IMG/VR virus record: IMGVR_UViG_3300028025_003339 | Coordinates: 1-60,471 of that record | Source of the DNA: a virus | DNA length: 60,471 bases | Direction: 5' to 3' (one strand) | Part shown: positions 9,692 through 18,396 of the stretch, in pieces | How positions within the stretch are numbered: the stretch's first letter is position 1 | Layout of the letters: each line of letters opens with the position of its first letter | Program-made: the position numbers and the translations under genes | Notes under the pieces: generated by a model | Told to the model about the DNA's origin: nothing | What the model saw: the letters and a program-made list of their open reading frames with translations, nothing else | The model's database searches: none

Positions 9692-10456
9692 ATGGAACAA
9701 GGTTACAAATACGACAGGTCTAATTTCATTAACAATCCTTATGATGAAAAATTAATGCAAATATCCGAAAGTATGTCTTTCGCATTACCAAAATACAAAG
9801 CATATAATTTCGTTGGAGGTGCACAAATAACACCTTACGCGAGATTAAAACAATGGTTATTAGAGCTAAGAGGTAGAGAAGATGCGGTAGAACATTTGGA
9901 ATATACAGTTAGAAAGATGGAACTTGAAATTGAAATGGATGAAGAAAGTAAAGAATTCATAACTGACCCCAAAAGAAAGGAAATGGTTAACATAACCATT
10001 GCAGATAAAATGATTGATTTAAGAAAGTTTAATAGAAATCTTAAAGATGCATATAGAGAAAGACAGGGATTTATTGATTTGATAAAAGAATTCTTGGAAT
10101 CTGATCAGGCAACTCTACCCGACGGAACAAAACTAATTGATGTTTTTGGTAACCCTGAATTAGAAGAAAAATATGAACACGAATACTGGACCGTTCGTAT
10201 GGCAAAGCAAGCTATGTTAGATATGATTTCATATGGTAGAATTGGTACCGGTAACTTAGATTCAATTCTTATGATGGACCCAGAACAACAAAAACAAGTG
10301 TTAGCATTAGCGTCAGCATACACTATCTCAACCGATAAAAATATAAACCAATTAATGACAGAAGCAACAACAAACAATTTTACAATTGAAGAGTCATTAA
10401 AAAATCAGTTAAGATTAAGTGAACCAAATAAAACAGAAACAGAAAAATTATTATAA
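9692..10456 (+). CDS. Uncharacterised phage protein, 254 aa, mostly helical
   Basis: I do not recognise a family. The protein is acidic and rich in predicted helix. Residues about 50-140 (KQWLLELRGREDAVEHLEY onward) look like a coiled coil of charged heptads. It begins a tightly packed set with its own promoter, and its stop overlaps the next start (TAATG). Position between tail and radical SAM genes suggests an assembly or structural role, but that is context only. Confidence 0.6.
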   Translation: MEQGYKYDRSNFINNPYDEKLMQISESMSFALPKYKAYNFVGGAQITPYARLKQWLLELRGREDAVEHLEYTVRKMELEIEMDEESKEFITDPKRKEMVNITIADKMIDLRKFNRNLKDAYRERQGFIDLIKEFLESDQATLPDGTKLIDVFGNPELEEKYEHEYWTVRMAKQAMLDMISYGRIGTGNLDSILMMDPEQQKQVLALASAYTISTDKNINQLMTEATTNNFTIEESLKNQLRLSEPNKTETEKLL

Positions 10457-11196
10457 TGACACATATTCTTTTTAAACTACAAGGTAATGTTCCTGGATAC
10501 ATTCAAGTGATAGGTATGTATCTAAACTATAACTACGGAAGAATTGCCGATGAATATAACGACATGAGAGTTGAGTTAAATAAACTCGATGCAATAGTTA
10601 TTCCAGAAGAGATTGCTAAAGGATTTGTTTTTGCTGACATATATAAAGATTATATTAGTGTTAGAACAAATTCAAATATCATGGATGAGATTCCTCAGTT
10701 AGCGGAATCTAGCGAAACAGAAGCAGAAAAGGTAAAACATTTTCTTAGTGATGATGATAAACTAGCTGGTGTATTATTTAATAAAGCGGTAATGAAAAAA
10801 GTTGTTGCTGACAGGTTTTCTGAAAGATATAAAGAGCTGATGGTTGATGCTTCCATCTTAGAAAAAGATACTTGGGAAGAACAAAAAAGAGAAGCGTTTG
10901 GTTGGATGGCTGACCAAGATTATCAAACTCCAATTATTGATATATTATGTGCGGGTAGAAATATAGATAAAACATTATTTGTACAAAAGATAATTAACAA
11001 TGTTACAGCATATAATGTTAAATTAGCAAATCTATTATTAGAACAACAACTATTAGAAGAAAGAATTAAGGCATGTGTAAACATCGCAGATTGCCACAGA
11101 CTTAAGCACGAAAAATTTGGTGTTGCATTGAGCAAACAACAAAGGGAAGATGAAAATATTCCAACAACACCTCTCACATTGAAAATGGATTTTTAA
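10456..11196 (+). CDS. Uncharacterised phage protein, 246 aa
   Basis: No family is recognised. The start overlaps the stop of the preceding gene by one base (TAATG), and its own stop overlaps the next start in the same way, so the three genes are translationally coupled. The sequence is helix-rich and has two Cys near the C-terminus (KACVNIADCHRLKHEKFG). It may work with its upstream neighbour, because both abut the radical SAM gene. Confidence 0.6.
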   Translation: MTHILFKLQGNVPGYIQVIGMYLNYNYGRIADEYNDMRVELNKLDAIVIPEEIAKGFVFADIYKDYISVRTNSNIMDEIPQLAESSETEAEKVKHFLSDDDKLAGVLFNKAVMKKVVADRFSERYKELMVDASILEKDTWEEQKREAFGWMADQDYQTPIIDILCAGRNIDKTLFVQKIINNVTAYNVKLANLLLEQQLLEERIKACVNIADCHRLKHEKFGVALSKQQREDENIPTTPLTLKMDF

Positions 11197-12197
11197 TGAA
11201 TTTAGCTATTAACGGGACGTGTGCTAAAGGTTGTTCATTTTGTTTCACAAAAGAAGATGCAAGATTAAAACACACGTTAGGAGAAATGGATATAGAAATG
11301 GTCGATAAAATTATCGACCATTATCGTCTAAGTAACTCTAATGAAGAGATTACTATACTTGGAGGAGAACCAACACAACATTCAAATTTTATTGGGATAT
11401 TAGATTACATATTTTCTAAGGGATTTAAAGTAAATCTTGTTAGTAATTTTCTATTTAGTAAAACCACCAGAGAGTATATAATAGAGAATATCAAAAACAT
11501 TAGATGGGTCTTTCCAAATGCAGCAGAACTTAATGAAAAAAATAGAATGGTTTTATTTAAAAAAAACTATTTAGAAATTTATAAGGCGTATGCAAATACT
11601 TGGGGTTTTGAAAATCACCCAAGATTGTATTTGGCAATAACAATGTCAAGCGATTGGAAGAGTAGAAATTTCTATGAATATATTAAGTGGTTATATCATG
11701 AATTAGATGGTAAAATAAATGCCATTAGACTAGGTTTAGACTTAACTGGTACCTACCTAATTAATAATAAGGAGATGGGTGAGGAAATGACCAAGATACT
11801 TAAATTTGGTCTCTATAATCAAATAAAGATTACGTCCGATTGTCAAGTACCTCCATGTCTTTGGGAGGGTAAAACAAAAAAAGCGGTATTAGAAAACTCA
11901 TTAAATTTTGCAACATTTAAAATCCCCGAGTATGAAACCATATGTGGGTTTATGCCGTTAGATATCTTTCCCGATGGAAGTTCGATTCATTGTTATCCAT
12001 TGGAAGATAAAGTAAAAATAGATAATGTTTTGGAAATATCAGGAAAAAATGGTATATTAGGGTTAAGAGAGGAATTCGATAAACTTTATATTAATAATCA
12101 TAAAAATTATTCAATCCCACAAGATTGTTTAGATTGTGTTTTTTACAAGACAGAATGTAATGGAATATGTGGAGGTTGTATGGAAGGTAGCAAATGA
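11196..12197 (+). CDS. Radical SAM protein with SPASM-like C-terminal cysteines
   Basis: The N-terminus has C9-x3-C13-x2-C16 (TCAKGCSFCF), the signature that binds the catalytic [4Fe-4S] cluster and SAM. ILGGEPTQH (about residues 52-60) fits the GGE/SAM-binding strand. The C-terminus carries C311, C314, C321, C325 and C328, a pattern like the SPASM or twitch auxiliary cluster of peptide- and protein-modifying enzymes. Such enzymes make radical-based modifications on peptides. It overlaps the next gene by four bases (ATGA) and lies beside a U32-like protein and a methyltransferase. The substrate is unknown and could be a phage structural protein or host peptide. Confidence 0.8.
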   Translation: MNLAINGTCAKGCSFCFTKEDARLKHTLGEMDIEMVDKIIDHYRLSNSNEEITILGGEPTQHSNFIGILDYIFSKGFKVNLVSNFLFSKTTREYIIENIKNIRWVFPNAAELNEKNRMVLFKKNYLEIYKAYANTWGFENHPRLYLAITMSSDWKSRNFYEYIKWLYHELDGKINAIRLGLDLTGTYLINNKEMGEEMTKILKFGLYNQIKITSDCQVPPCLWEGKTKKAVLENSLNFATFKIPEYETICGFMPLDIFPDGSSIHCYPLEDKVKIDNVLEISGKNGILGLREEFDKLYINNHKNYSIPQDCLDCVFYKTECNGICGGCMEGSK

Positions 12198-13234
12198 CAA
12201 AGAAAATATTTTCAATACCATTTAATCCGATGTTAACGGAGGATATGTTCGTAAATAAATTTTATCCATTCTTAGAAAGAAACAAAGATTGGATTTATGA
12301 CATTTATTTCACGTGTAGAATACCTCCATTTACACAGGATGCTATGGGTGCTATATTCAGAGAGGAAGATAGAGATATCGTATTTGAAAACGCGATGATT
12401 ATACAAAAGGCTTTGGGTATTAAAATAAGTGCAACATTTAATAACATTAACGTTTCACCCAAGTATGAAAATTATAAATTATTTGTTGATAATTTAAAAC
12501 CATTATATGAAAAAGGGTTAAGGTGTATAACTATTCCACATGGTCATTGGGTTGCGATGGGTCTTAAGAAACACTTTCCTGAAATGGAAATCAAAAATAC
12601 TATCTTAAGAAAGGTTGCAACAGGACAAGACTTTTGGTATAATGCCGATCAAGGATTTGACTACATTAATCTCGATAGGATTTTAATGAGGGATGTTGAA
12701 GAATTAAAAAGCATTAAGAGAGCACAATTAAAATATTACGAGGAAAAAGGTAGGTATGTTAAACTATCATTACTTGTTAATGAAGGTTGTTTAGGTAGAT
12801 GTCCTGTCATGGATGAACATTACACATATAATAACTTAAGAACAAATAATGAACTACCATACTTTCATCATGAGATATCTAAAGTAACCTGTGAATATAA
12901 ATGGGAAAAAGAAATCAATGCTTTCTTTTTTAAGGCGGCAACAATACCACCATTTAAAGAAGAGTTTGATGAGTTCTTAGAGTACATCGATGTCTTTAAA
13001 ATGCATGGTAGAGATAGTTTTAATAGACTAGATGAAACAATTGAAATTGTCGAGTCGTATGTTGCAAATAGTGAAGTCCTATCCAAAACCTCTGAAACAT
13101 ATTTGGATGGCATTCCATATGACGAATTAAAAGGTTGGAGAAATAAAATAAAGAAATGTAAATTCCAATGTTGGGATTGTAATTATTGCGACATCGTTGC
13201 TGACCATAAAAAGAAATCACATGGACTTAATTAA
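12194..13234 (+). CDS. Peptidase U32-like TIM-barrel protein, 346 aa
   Basis: The layout resembles peptidase family U32 and its relatives: a beta/alpha barrel with strand-like segments ISATFNNI and RCITIPHG, a central NEGCLGRCPVMDEH motif (Cys-x3-Cys-Pro followed by His) and a C-terminal Cys cluster (CKFQCWDCNYC). U32-type proteins bind Fe-S clusters and several act in prephenate-dependent hydroxylation or collagenase-like reactions. It is translationally coupled (ATGA) to the radical SAM gene, so the two may act on the same target. Family assignment is from motif memory and is moderate. Confidence 0.5.
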   Translation: MTKKIFSIPFNPMLTEDMFVNKFYPFLERNKDWIYDIYFTCRIPPFTQDAMGAIFREEDRDIVFENAMIIQKALGIKISATFNNINVSPKYENYKLFVDNLKPLYEKGLRCITIPHGHWVAMGLKKHFPEMEIKNTILRKVATGQDFWYNADQGFDYINLDRILMRDVEELKSIKRAQLKYYEEKGRYVKLSLLVNEGCLGRCPVMDEHYTYNNLRTNNELPYFHHEISKVTCEYKWEKEINAFFFKAATIPPFKEEFDEFLEYIDVFKMHGRDSFNRLDETIEIVESYVANSEVLSKTSETYLDGIPYDELKGWRNKIKKCKFQCWDCNYCDIVADHKKKSHGLN

Positions 13235-13886
13235 ACACATTGACGACTCTATTGAATGGGGTAAACTTGAGGTGTCTAAATTAAATCAAGACATTCTTAA
13301 TATTCACGGAATAACAAGTAATAAAGTTAAATGTTTTCTTAATAACATTTGTAATATCGATAACGCCACATATCTCGAAGTCGGTGTTTTTAGAGGTGCA
13401 ACTTTTTGTTCTGCGGTATATGGTAATGACATTTACTCAATAGGTATTGACAACTTTATGTCCCCCAACTTAACACCAAAAGGTGTAAGTCAAAAAATTG
13501 GCAACTACTATAAACATAATATTGACATACCACCACAAGAGGAATTTTTATTAAATGTTAAAAGACATTGTAATGTAAATAAAACATCCATATATAAAAC
13601 TGATTATCAAACCTTTGATTTTAAATCATTACCAAATGTTGATATCATTTTTTATGACGGAGAAACAAAATTTCATGACCAATATGTTGCGTTAACAAAC
13701 ATGTTACCAATATTTTCTAAAGAAACCATAGTCATTATGGATGATTGGAATTGGAATAGTGGTGCCTTTGAAAAGTTTGTTAGTGATAACAACTTATTTA
13801 TTAGCCATTATAGGGAATTATATACATCAGGTGAAGACTCCGAAGATTTTTGGAATGGACTGGGTATATTTTTAATTGAGAGATAG
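13221..13886 (+). CDS. Class I SAM-dependent methyltransferase, 221 aa
   Basis: YLEVGVFRGATFCSA is motif I of Rossmann methyltransferases, DIYSIGIDN gives the acidic post-I residue, and DIIFYDGETKFHDQ and ETIVIMDDWN resemble Methyltransf_24-type enzymes, which include sugar O-methyltransferases. I chose the ATG at 13221, which overlaps the upstream stop by 14 bases, over a TTG at 13197. The N-terminal half of the fusion at 18397-19728 belongs to the same family. It may methylate a glycan or a tail component. Confidence 0.7.
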   Translation: MDLIKHIDDSIEWGKLEVSKLNQDILNIHGITSNKVKCFLNNICNIDNATYLEVGVFRGATFCSAVYGNDIYSIGIDNFMSPNLTPKGVSQKIGNYYKHNIDIPPQEEFLLNVKRHCNVNKTSIYKTDYQTFDFKSLPNVDIIFYDGETKFHDQYVALTNMLPIFSKETIVIMDDWNWNSGAFEKFVSDNNLFISHYRELYTSGEDSEDFWNGLGIFLIER

Positions 13887-13917
13887 TTGAATACTTAATT
13901 TTTTTTGTTTATATTAG
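13887..13917 (+). promoter_or_regulatory. Promoter, TTG-N20-TATATTAG, before the tRNA
   Basis: TTG at 13887-13889 and TATATTAG at 13910-13917 are spaced by 20 bases. The flanking context (AGTTGA at the left and TTATATTAGTAT at the right) closely matches the promoter at 9647-9677. The tRNA 5' end lies about eight bases downstream. Confidence 0.55.
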
Positions 13918-13924
13918 TATTGTT

Positions 13925-14016
13925 GGGGAGGTGGGTGAGTGGTCTAAACCAGCAACCTCCGAAGTTGTCATTGGATCTAAAAAAGTCAATCGAGGGTCCG
14001 AATCCCTTTCTCCCCG
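13925..14016 (+). tRNA. Type II (long variable arm) tRNA, serine-like body, apparent anticodon CCG
   Basis: The acceptor GGGGAGG (13925-13931) pairs with TCTCCCC (14009-14015), followed by discriminator G at 14016. The D stem is GGT/ACC. The anticodon stem GCAAC/GTTGT (13952-13956, 13964-13968) encloses a seven-base loop CTCCGAA, which reads anticodon CCG at 13959-13961. A long variable arm carries a four-base-pair stem (ATTG/CAAT). The T stem is GAGGG/CCCTT with loop TCCGAAT. Long arm and G73 are serine-tRNA features, but CCG would read the Arg codon CGG. The T loop has C where U55 is expected. CCA is not encoded. It may be a real odd tRNA, a degenerate one, or a tRNA-like RNA. Confidence 0.7.
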
Positions 14017-14047
14017 CACAATAAACTTTTCTTAAACAAAAAACAAA

Positions 14048-14932
14048 ATGAGAAAAACAATCACAATGCTATCGCTAATGTTAGCACTATTGTTTACTAC
14101 CACTATGTCATTTGGACAATATAGTAGTAGTGCAATTCAGAAAGGTTCGGAACAATCCTTAAACGTTCGAACGGACTCGGTCCCTAATCAATTACAAGAA
14201 ATCGTTGTTACAGCAAAGAAAGTACCACTAATGACCAAAGTTGGTCCTTATGGTCAACCACTTTGGACAACAATGAGAATGTTTGCATCCACAAGAGTTT
14301 ATGTGATGAACCCTCCAGGTACGGCAATGTACGAGAAGTGGTTTGACATTAGACAAAGAAGAAATGGACCAGCTCAAATCAGAATGAGAGATGAGTTTAC
14401 ATTTGGTTTAGGTAAACGACTTCAATTGGATATGTATTCACACACTGTTTATGATGGATACAATGGAGACAAAGAATTCAAATGGAGAGGTTTCTCTTGG
14501 GAATTCCGTTATGCTCTTGCTGATTGGGGTAAGTTATGGGGTAACCCAACCCTATATTGGGAAACAAAAATGTTAGATGGTCGTTGGGGTATCGAGCCTA
14601 AATTATTATTGGGAGACAGAGTTGGAGAAAGAGGTATTTGGGGATTCAACGCAATCTATGAAGGTAATTTATCAAGAATCAAAGAACTTCGTGAAGATGA
14701 ATACGCATACACTGCATCGTACGCTAACATCATCAATAATGATTTAACTTTAGGTGTGTCACATATGTTTAGATACAACGATTTTGATGGAGGTTCACAA
14801 GAATGGTATCTTGGACCACTACTTCAATATCGATTTAATAACAAGGCTTATTTGAATGTTGAACACATGCCAGGTCTTAATCAAGACGCAAAACAATCAA
14901 GAACCACAATTATATTTGCATGGAGATTTTAA
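14048..14932 (+). CDS. Outer-membrane beta-barrel-like protein with signal peptide, 294 aa
   Basis: Residues 1-24 form a Bacteroidota-style signal peptide ending MSFGQ. EIVVTAKK (51-58) resembles the plug/TonB-box-adjacent segment common in Bacteroidota outer-membrane receptors. The rest consists of alternating, aromatic-rich strands (LYWETKMLDGRWGIEPKLLL and similar) and ends in FAWRF, a typical C-terminal aromatic beta-signal for BAM insertion. It is likely a small outer-membrane porin- or receptor-like barrel made from a phage gene. It overlaps the next gene, an inner-membrane permease-like protein, by 13 bases. Superinfection exclusion or altered nutrient uptake are possible roles, both inferred. 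Confidence 0.7.
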   Translation: MRKTITMLSLMLALLFTTTMSFGQYSSSAIQKGSEQSLNVRTDSVPNQLQEIVVTAKKVPLMTKVGPYGQPLWTTMRMFASTRVYVMNPPGTAMYEKWFDIRQRRNGPAQIRMRDEFTFGLGKRLQLDMYSHTVYDGYNGDKEFKWRGFSWEFRYALADWGKLWGNPTLYWETKMLDGRWGIEPKLLLGDRVGERGIWGFNAIYEGNLSRIKELREDEYAYTASYANIINNDLTLGVSHMFRYNDFDGGSQEWYLGPLLQYRFNNKAYLNVEHMPGLNQDAKQSRTTIIFAWRF

Positions 14933-15927
14933 TCAAAGGACAAGAGTTTCTTGTCTACTTAATATTCATTATGTTCGTAACAGGTATCCTCAAAGAAAGA
15001 GGATACCTTATGGACATCTTCAGACTGCTTGAACAAAAAGTTAAGTCTAAAAGAATGGTAGTATTTTTAGTATCACTATTTGGCGGTATCTTACCAATCC
15101 CTGGTCGTGTTGCATTATCGGCATCAATGTTAAACAGCATTGCTCCTGTTGATAATAAGAAACGTAAGAAGTTTGGTATCATTGATTATTTGGCAACACA
15201 TCATTACTATCTATGGTCACCATTAGAGAAGACGGTTATCATCCCAATGGCTGTGTTAAGTTTAACTTATATGCAATTCATGTCATATATTTGGCCATTA
15301 CTTTTAATATCGGTATTGTATGTTACATATTATATCCTATCATTAAAAGATGATGAAATTGACATTGAAGTTAAAGATGAACCAATTAATATACAAAACA
15401 TAACCATGGTGGTTATACCATTCTTGGTTACCATACTAATGTGCGTATTTCTTACTGAATACTATTTTGGTTTCTTTACTGCATTCACAGCGTGGTTAGT
15501 ATATTACTCTAAGAGTTGGAATAAAATACTTAGTTACATTGATTGGGAATTAATATGGATTGTTGGTTTAGTTATTATTTTAGGTAACCTTGTTGGGTCC
15601 TATTATAGTGTGATTGAATCATATATTAAACAATATAGTAAACCTGAATATATTTTGGTTGTCTCTGTTATATCATTCCTTTCATCATTTATGTTAGGTT
15701 CTTCAGCCAAGTACGCGAGTATTGTTAGTTTACTAACGAGTGTGTTTGGTATGCAGTACTTTGTTTTATTCTTTACATTGGAATATTCAGCGTACTTGAT
15801 TTCACCGTCCCATAAGTGTTTACCGATTGGTCAAAAGTATTTTCATACTGGATTTATGACTTATTTGAAAGCACTGATTGTGTGGATATCTTTAATGATG
15901 ACGTACGCACTTTTAACAATTATATAG
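14920..15927 (+). CDS. Polytopic inner-membrane protein, DUF401/permease-like
   Basis: The 335-residue protein has about eight to ten hydrophobic helices. GGILPIPGRVALSA (about residues 47-60) and ISPSHKCLPIGQKYF near the C-terminus match the pattern I associate with DUF401 permease-like proteins of the ion-transporter superfamily. The ATG at 14920 lies inside the end of the outer-membrane barrel gene, so the two are coupled and may form an envelope-spanning pair. Membrane transporters are unusual phage cargo. The substrate is unknown, and the family call is from memory of motif layout. Confidence 0.55.
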   Translation: MEILIKGQEFLVYLIFIMFVTGILKERGYLMDIFRLLEQKVKSKRMVVFLVSLFGGILPIPGRVALSASMLNSIAPVDNKKRKKFGIIDYLATHHYYLWSPLEKTVIIPMAVLSLTYMQFMSYIWPLLLISVLYVTYYILSLKDDEIDIEVKDEPINIQNITMVVIPFLVTILMCVFLTEYYFGFFTAFTAWLVYYSKSWNKILSYIDWELIWIVGLVIILGNLVGSYYSVIESYIKQYSKPEYILVVSVISFLSSFMLGSSAKYASIVSLLTSVFGMQYFVLFFTLEYSAYLISPSHKCLPIGQKYFHTGFMTYLKALIVWISLMMTYALLTII

Positions 15928-15978
15928 TGTTTACTTTTTTAAAAATAAGATATATATTATAAAGATAATTAAAAATTT

Positions 15979-16449
15979 ATGGAAAAAATAACATTAAAAT
16001 TAGGAGACGTTCTACAATTAGAAAGTGAAATAAACGGATACACGGATCCACAAAATGGAGAACAAGTATTTGAAGGTTTTAGTAAACAAAACCTGTCGAT
16101 TATTTTGAAATATGAGTTGAGTGACTTTTCAACAGAACTTAAAGGTGAGAGAAGTAAAGTCGAAACTTTAAGAGATGAGTTAATCAAAAAATATGGAGAA
16201 GACGATGGTAATGGTGGTATCTTAGTAAAAATGTATAATGAAGTGAAAGATGAGGAGGGTAACGTAGTTGGTAAAGTCGTTAACCCACAATATCTTGAAT
16301 TCGATAAGGAATATGGTTTACTTTTAAATCAAGAAATTGAAATCGAATATCCCGAAATCACTAAAGAAGATTTAAAGGATGCTGGTAAAACCAAAGACAA
16401 ATATCAGGTTTTATTTAAATTAATCAAAAAAGAAAAAGGGACTTTATAG
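15979..16449 (+). CDS. Uncharacterised phage protein, 156 aa
   Basis: An acidic, Lys/Glu-rich soluble protein without recognised domains. It ends in KEKGTL and its last codons form the left arm of the terminator hairpin at 16435-16456. It is the last plus-strand gene before the converging glycan operon. A short AT-rich gap separates it from the permease gene. Confidence 0.6.
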   Translation: MEKITLKLGDVLQLESEINGYTDPQNGEQVFEGFSKQNLSIILKYELSDFSTELKGERSKVETLRDELIKKYGEDDGNGGILVKMYNEVKDEEGNVVGKVVNPQYLEFDKEYGLLLNQEIEIEYPEITKEDLKDAGKTKDKYQVLFKLIKKEKGTL

Positions 16450-16461
16450 TCCCTTTTTTTT
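16435..16461. terminator. Bidirectional rho-independent terminator
   Basis: AAAGGGACT (16435-16443), loop TTAT, AGTCCCTTT (16448-16456), followed by a T run. The A run on the left arm provides a U tract for the opposite strand. It stops both the plus-strand gene ending at 16449 and the long minus-strand operon ending at 16444, and it overlaps the last codons of both. Confidence 0.85.
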
Positions 16462-17292
16462 ATATTCATCAATATAGTCATATAGATTTACAATCGGTTG
16501 CCAATCTAAAATTAATCTGGCTAGTGTACTTTCACATAAAGTTTCTTGAGCTTCACCTGGCTTATCTTCAGTATAAACTCTATCTTTTTTAAACATATCG
16601 GCAACCTCGTTCAACGAGAAATTTTGACCTCTACCCAACTCAAACGTGTGACCCCACATTTCTTTATCCATTATCTTAATTAACGCATTAACAATATCAT
16701 CAACGTGTGTGAAGTCCCTTCTCTTTGAACCATCACCATATATTGTTAATGGTACATTATCATCATATTGTTTCTCCCATCTACCAATCACTGTACTATA
16801 ACCACCATCTTTTAAATGATAGGGACCATAGACATTGTAAAAGCGAGTTACTGATGACTTTAAATTAAAATGTTCCTGATAAAGTTTAACAATCTCCTCA
16901 CCAACATCTTTACTAAATGTATATGGGTTTTTAAACTTACCACTATGATGTGAACTACTTCCCGCATAAATTAATGGTATGTCATTCTTAACACAATATT
17001 GTGCCACATTTAATGTGCCATTTGTATTTGTTTGAAAATATTCAACAGGATGTTTAAATGATGGCTGTATTCTTGCGATTGCTGCTAAATGAAACACAAT
17101 ATCGTATTTCACATCATCTAATATCGATAAGTTTCTAACATCACCACATATATAATTTGCACCATCTTGATGGTTAGAACTAAAACCACTTAAGTAGTTA
17201 TCTAACGATGTCACCTCGTGACCATCTTTTAATAGTCTTTTAATTAAATTAGTACCAACAAATCCCGCACCTCCTGTAACTAGTATATTCAT
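16444..17292 (-). CDS. NAD-dependent sugar epimerase/dehydratase (extended SDR)
   Basis: VTGGAGFVG (residues 5-13) is the GxxGxxG NAD-binding motif. D52-V-R binds adenine, HLAAIAR is the family strand, and Y124/K128 with Ser112-114 form the catalytic site. FYNVYGP and the C-terminal half match UDP-glucose 4-epimerase-like and related nucleotide-sugar enzymes. At 282 residues it is slightly short for GalE (about 330). It is the final gene of the minus-strand operon, and its start overlaps the upstream stop (TAATG). It probably makes a nucleotide sugar for the neighbouring glycosyltransferases. Confidence 0.85.
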   Translation of the reverse strand: MNILVTGGAGFVGTNLIKRLLKDGHEVTSLDNYLSGFSSNHQDGANYICGDVRNLSILDDVKYDIVFHLAAIARIQPSFKHPVEYFQTNTNGTLNVAQYCVKNDIPLIYAGSSSHHSGKFKNPYTFSKDVGEEIVKLYQEHFNLKSSVTRFYNVYGPYHLKDGGYSTVIGRWEKQYDDNVPLTIYGDGSKRRDFTHVDDIVNALIKIMDKEMWGHTFELGRGQNFSLNEVADMFKKDRVYTEDKPGEAQETLCESTLARLILDWQPIVNLYDYIDEYKKKGL

Positions 17293-18395
17293 TAAATTGT
17301 ATTTCTTATAACTATCTTCATGTTACCAACCTCATATTCACCAGGTTCATAATATGGTATAGATAGTCTTATTTTTTGTAAAGTGTATAAATCTTCATCC
17401 GTAAATGGTGAAGTTTCATAAATCATAACGTCAACAGTGTCTGTAAGGGTAAATTTCGACCTTAAATCATATCGTGTATTCTTTTGTTCATTCTCAATAT
17501 AATCCTCAGGAATCTCCCCTAAATCGATTTTATCAAAGAAAAGCTCAATCTCATACATTCTACTTTTATTTCTGGTTGTTAAACCCATTGAGAATGTTTT
17601 ATATTTGAATTCCTTTTCTTCCCAATACCTAATCTCATTAAATGCTGAGAATGGTACACCCCATTTTCTAACAAAGTTTCTATTTGAACAAACCTCGTAT
17701 ATTCTTCTTTGGTCTTTATAATCATCACTAAATCTGGATGTCTGAGAAACAAAATGGTAGGTAATTGCACAATCGGTAGTTTTAAGTTCGTATCCCTTTA
17801 GTTTTGCACGAACTAAGAAATCATCATCCTCACAGAAACAAGGAACAAAACTAAATCCGTCGAAACCACCGACATCGTCAAACATCTTCTTATAACCACT
17901 CATAAAGAAAACCGCACCATCGTAAATGTTACATTTGTCTTTATTCTCTTTAACATATTGTTCAAATAAAGTATAGTTGAAATTATGAAATGATGAACCT
18001 AAATCTAATAACACTTTACCCGGCCTCTTATGTCCTTTAAAAATAGGAGGTTCGACTGTGGTATATGATAATAAAGTATTTGGGTTCTCATCTAATAACC
18101 TATCTAAGTTCTCTAAGAATTGTTCACCGATGACCATGTCATTGTGTATTAAAACTAACTTCTCGGTGTCAACTAGTTTAATTCCTGCATTATATGTGTC
18201 AGAAAATGTTAACCTTTCATCGTCGTGAATAAATGAAAGATTATCGTCCTCTAAAGATTCTAACCATTCTTTGGTTCCATCATATGAACCGCCACTACTA
18301 ATAACTAAAGGTGCATTTGGGTACACATCTCTTAATCGATTATAACATTCTTTTGTTAAATCTAATTTATTGTACACCGCGAGTACGAATGTCAT
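17292..18395 (-). CDS. Family 2-like glycosyltransferase (GT-A), 367 aa
   Basis: TFVLAVYNKLDLTKECYNRL at the N-terminus and SYDGTKEWL are typical GT2 nucleotide-binding segments. LVLIHNDMVIG supplies the DxD-like metal site, and FVPCFCEDDDFLVRAKLKGY resembles the ED acceptor-site motif. I chose the ATG at 18395, which follows the upstream TAA by one base. An in-frame ATG at 18422 would overlap the upstream gene by 26 bases. The C-terminal 130 residues are an extension without recognised domains. It is a cytoplasmic enzyme in glycan assembly. Confidence 0.8.
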   Translation of the reverse strand: MTFVLAVYNKLDLTKECYNRLRDVYPNAPLVISSGGSYDGTKEWLESLEDDNLSFIHDDERLTFSDTYNAGIKLVDTEKLVLIHNDMVIGEQFLENLDRLLDENPNTLLSYTTVEPPIFKGHKRPGKVLLDLGSSFHNFNYTLFEQYVKENKDKCNIYDGAVFFMSGYKKMFDDVGGFDGFSFVPCFCEDDDFLVRAKLKGYELKTTDCAITYHFVSQTSRFSDDYKDQRRIYEVCSNRNFVRKWGVPFSAFNEIRYWEEKEFKYKTFSMGLTTRNKSRMYEIELFFDKIDLGEIPEDYIENEQKNTRYDLRSKFTLTDTVDVMIYETSPFTDEDLYTLQKIRLSIPYYEPGEYEVGNMKIVIRNTI

Positions 18396-18396
18396 T

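Noticed and set aside
13197-13220. Upstream TTG start for the methyltransferase
   Set aside because: The ATG at 13221 gives a normal short overlap and the extra eight residues would lie wholly within the previous gene.
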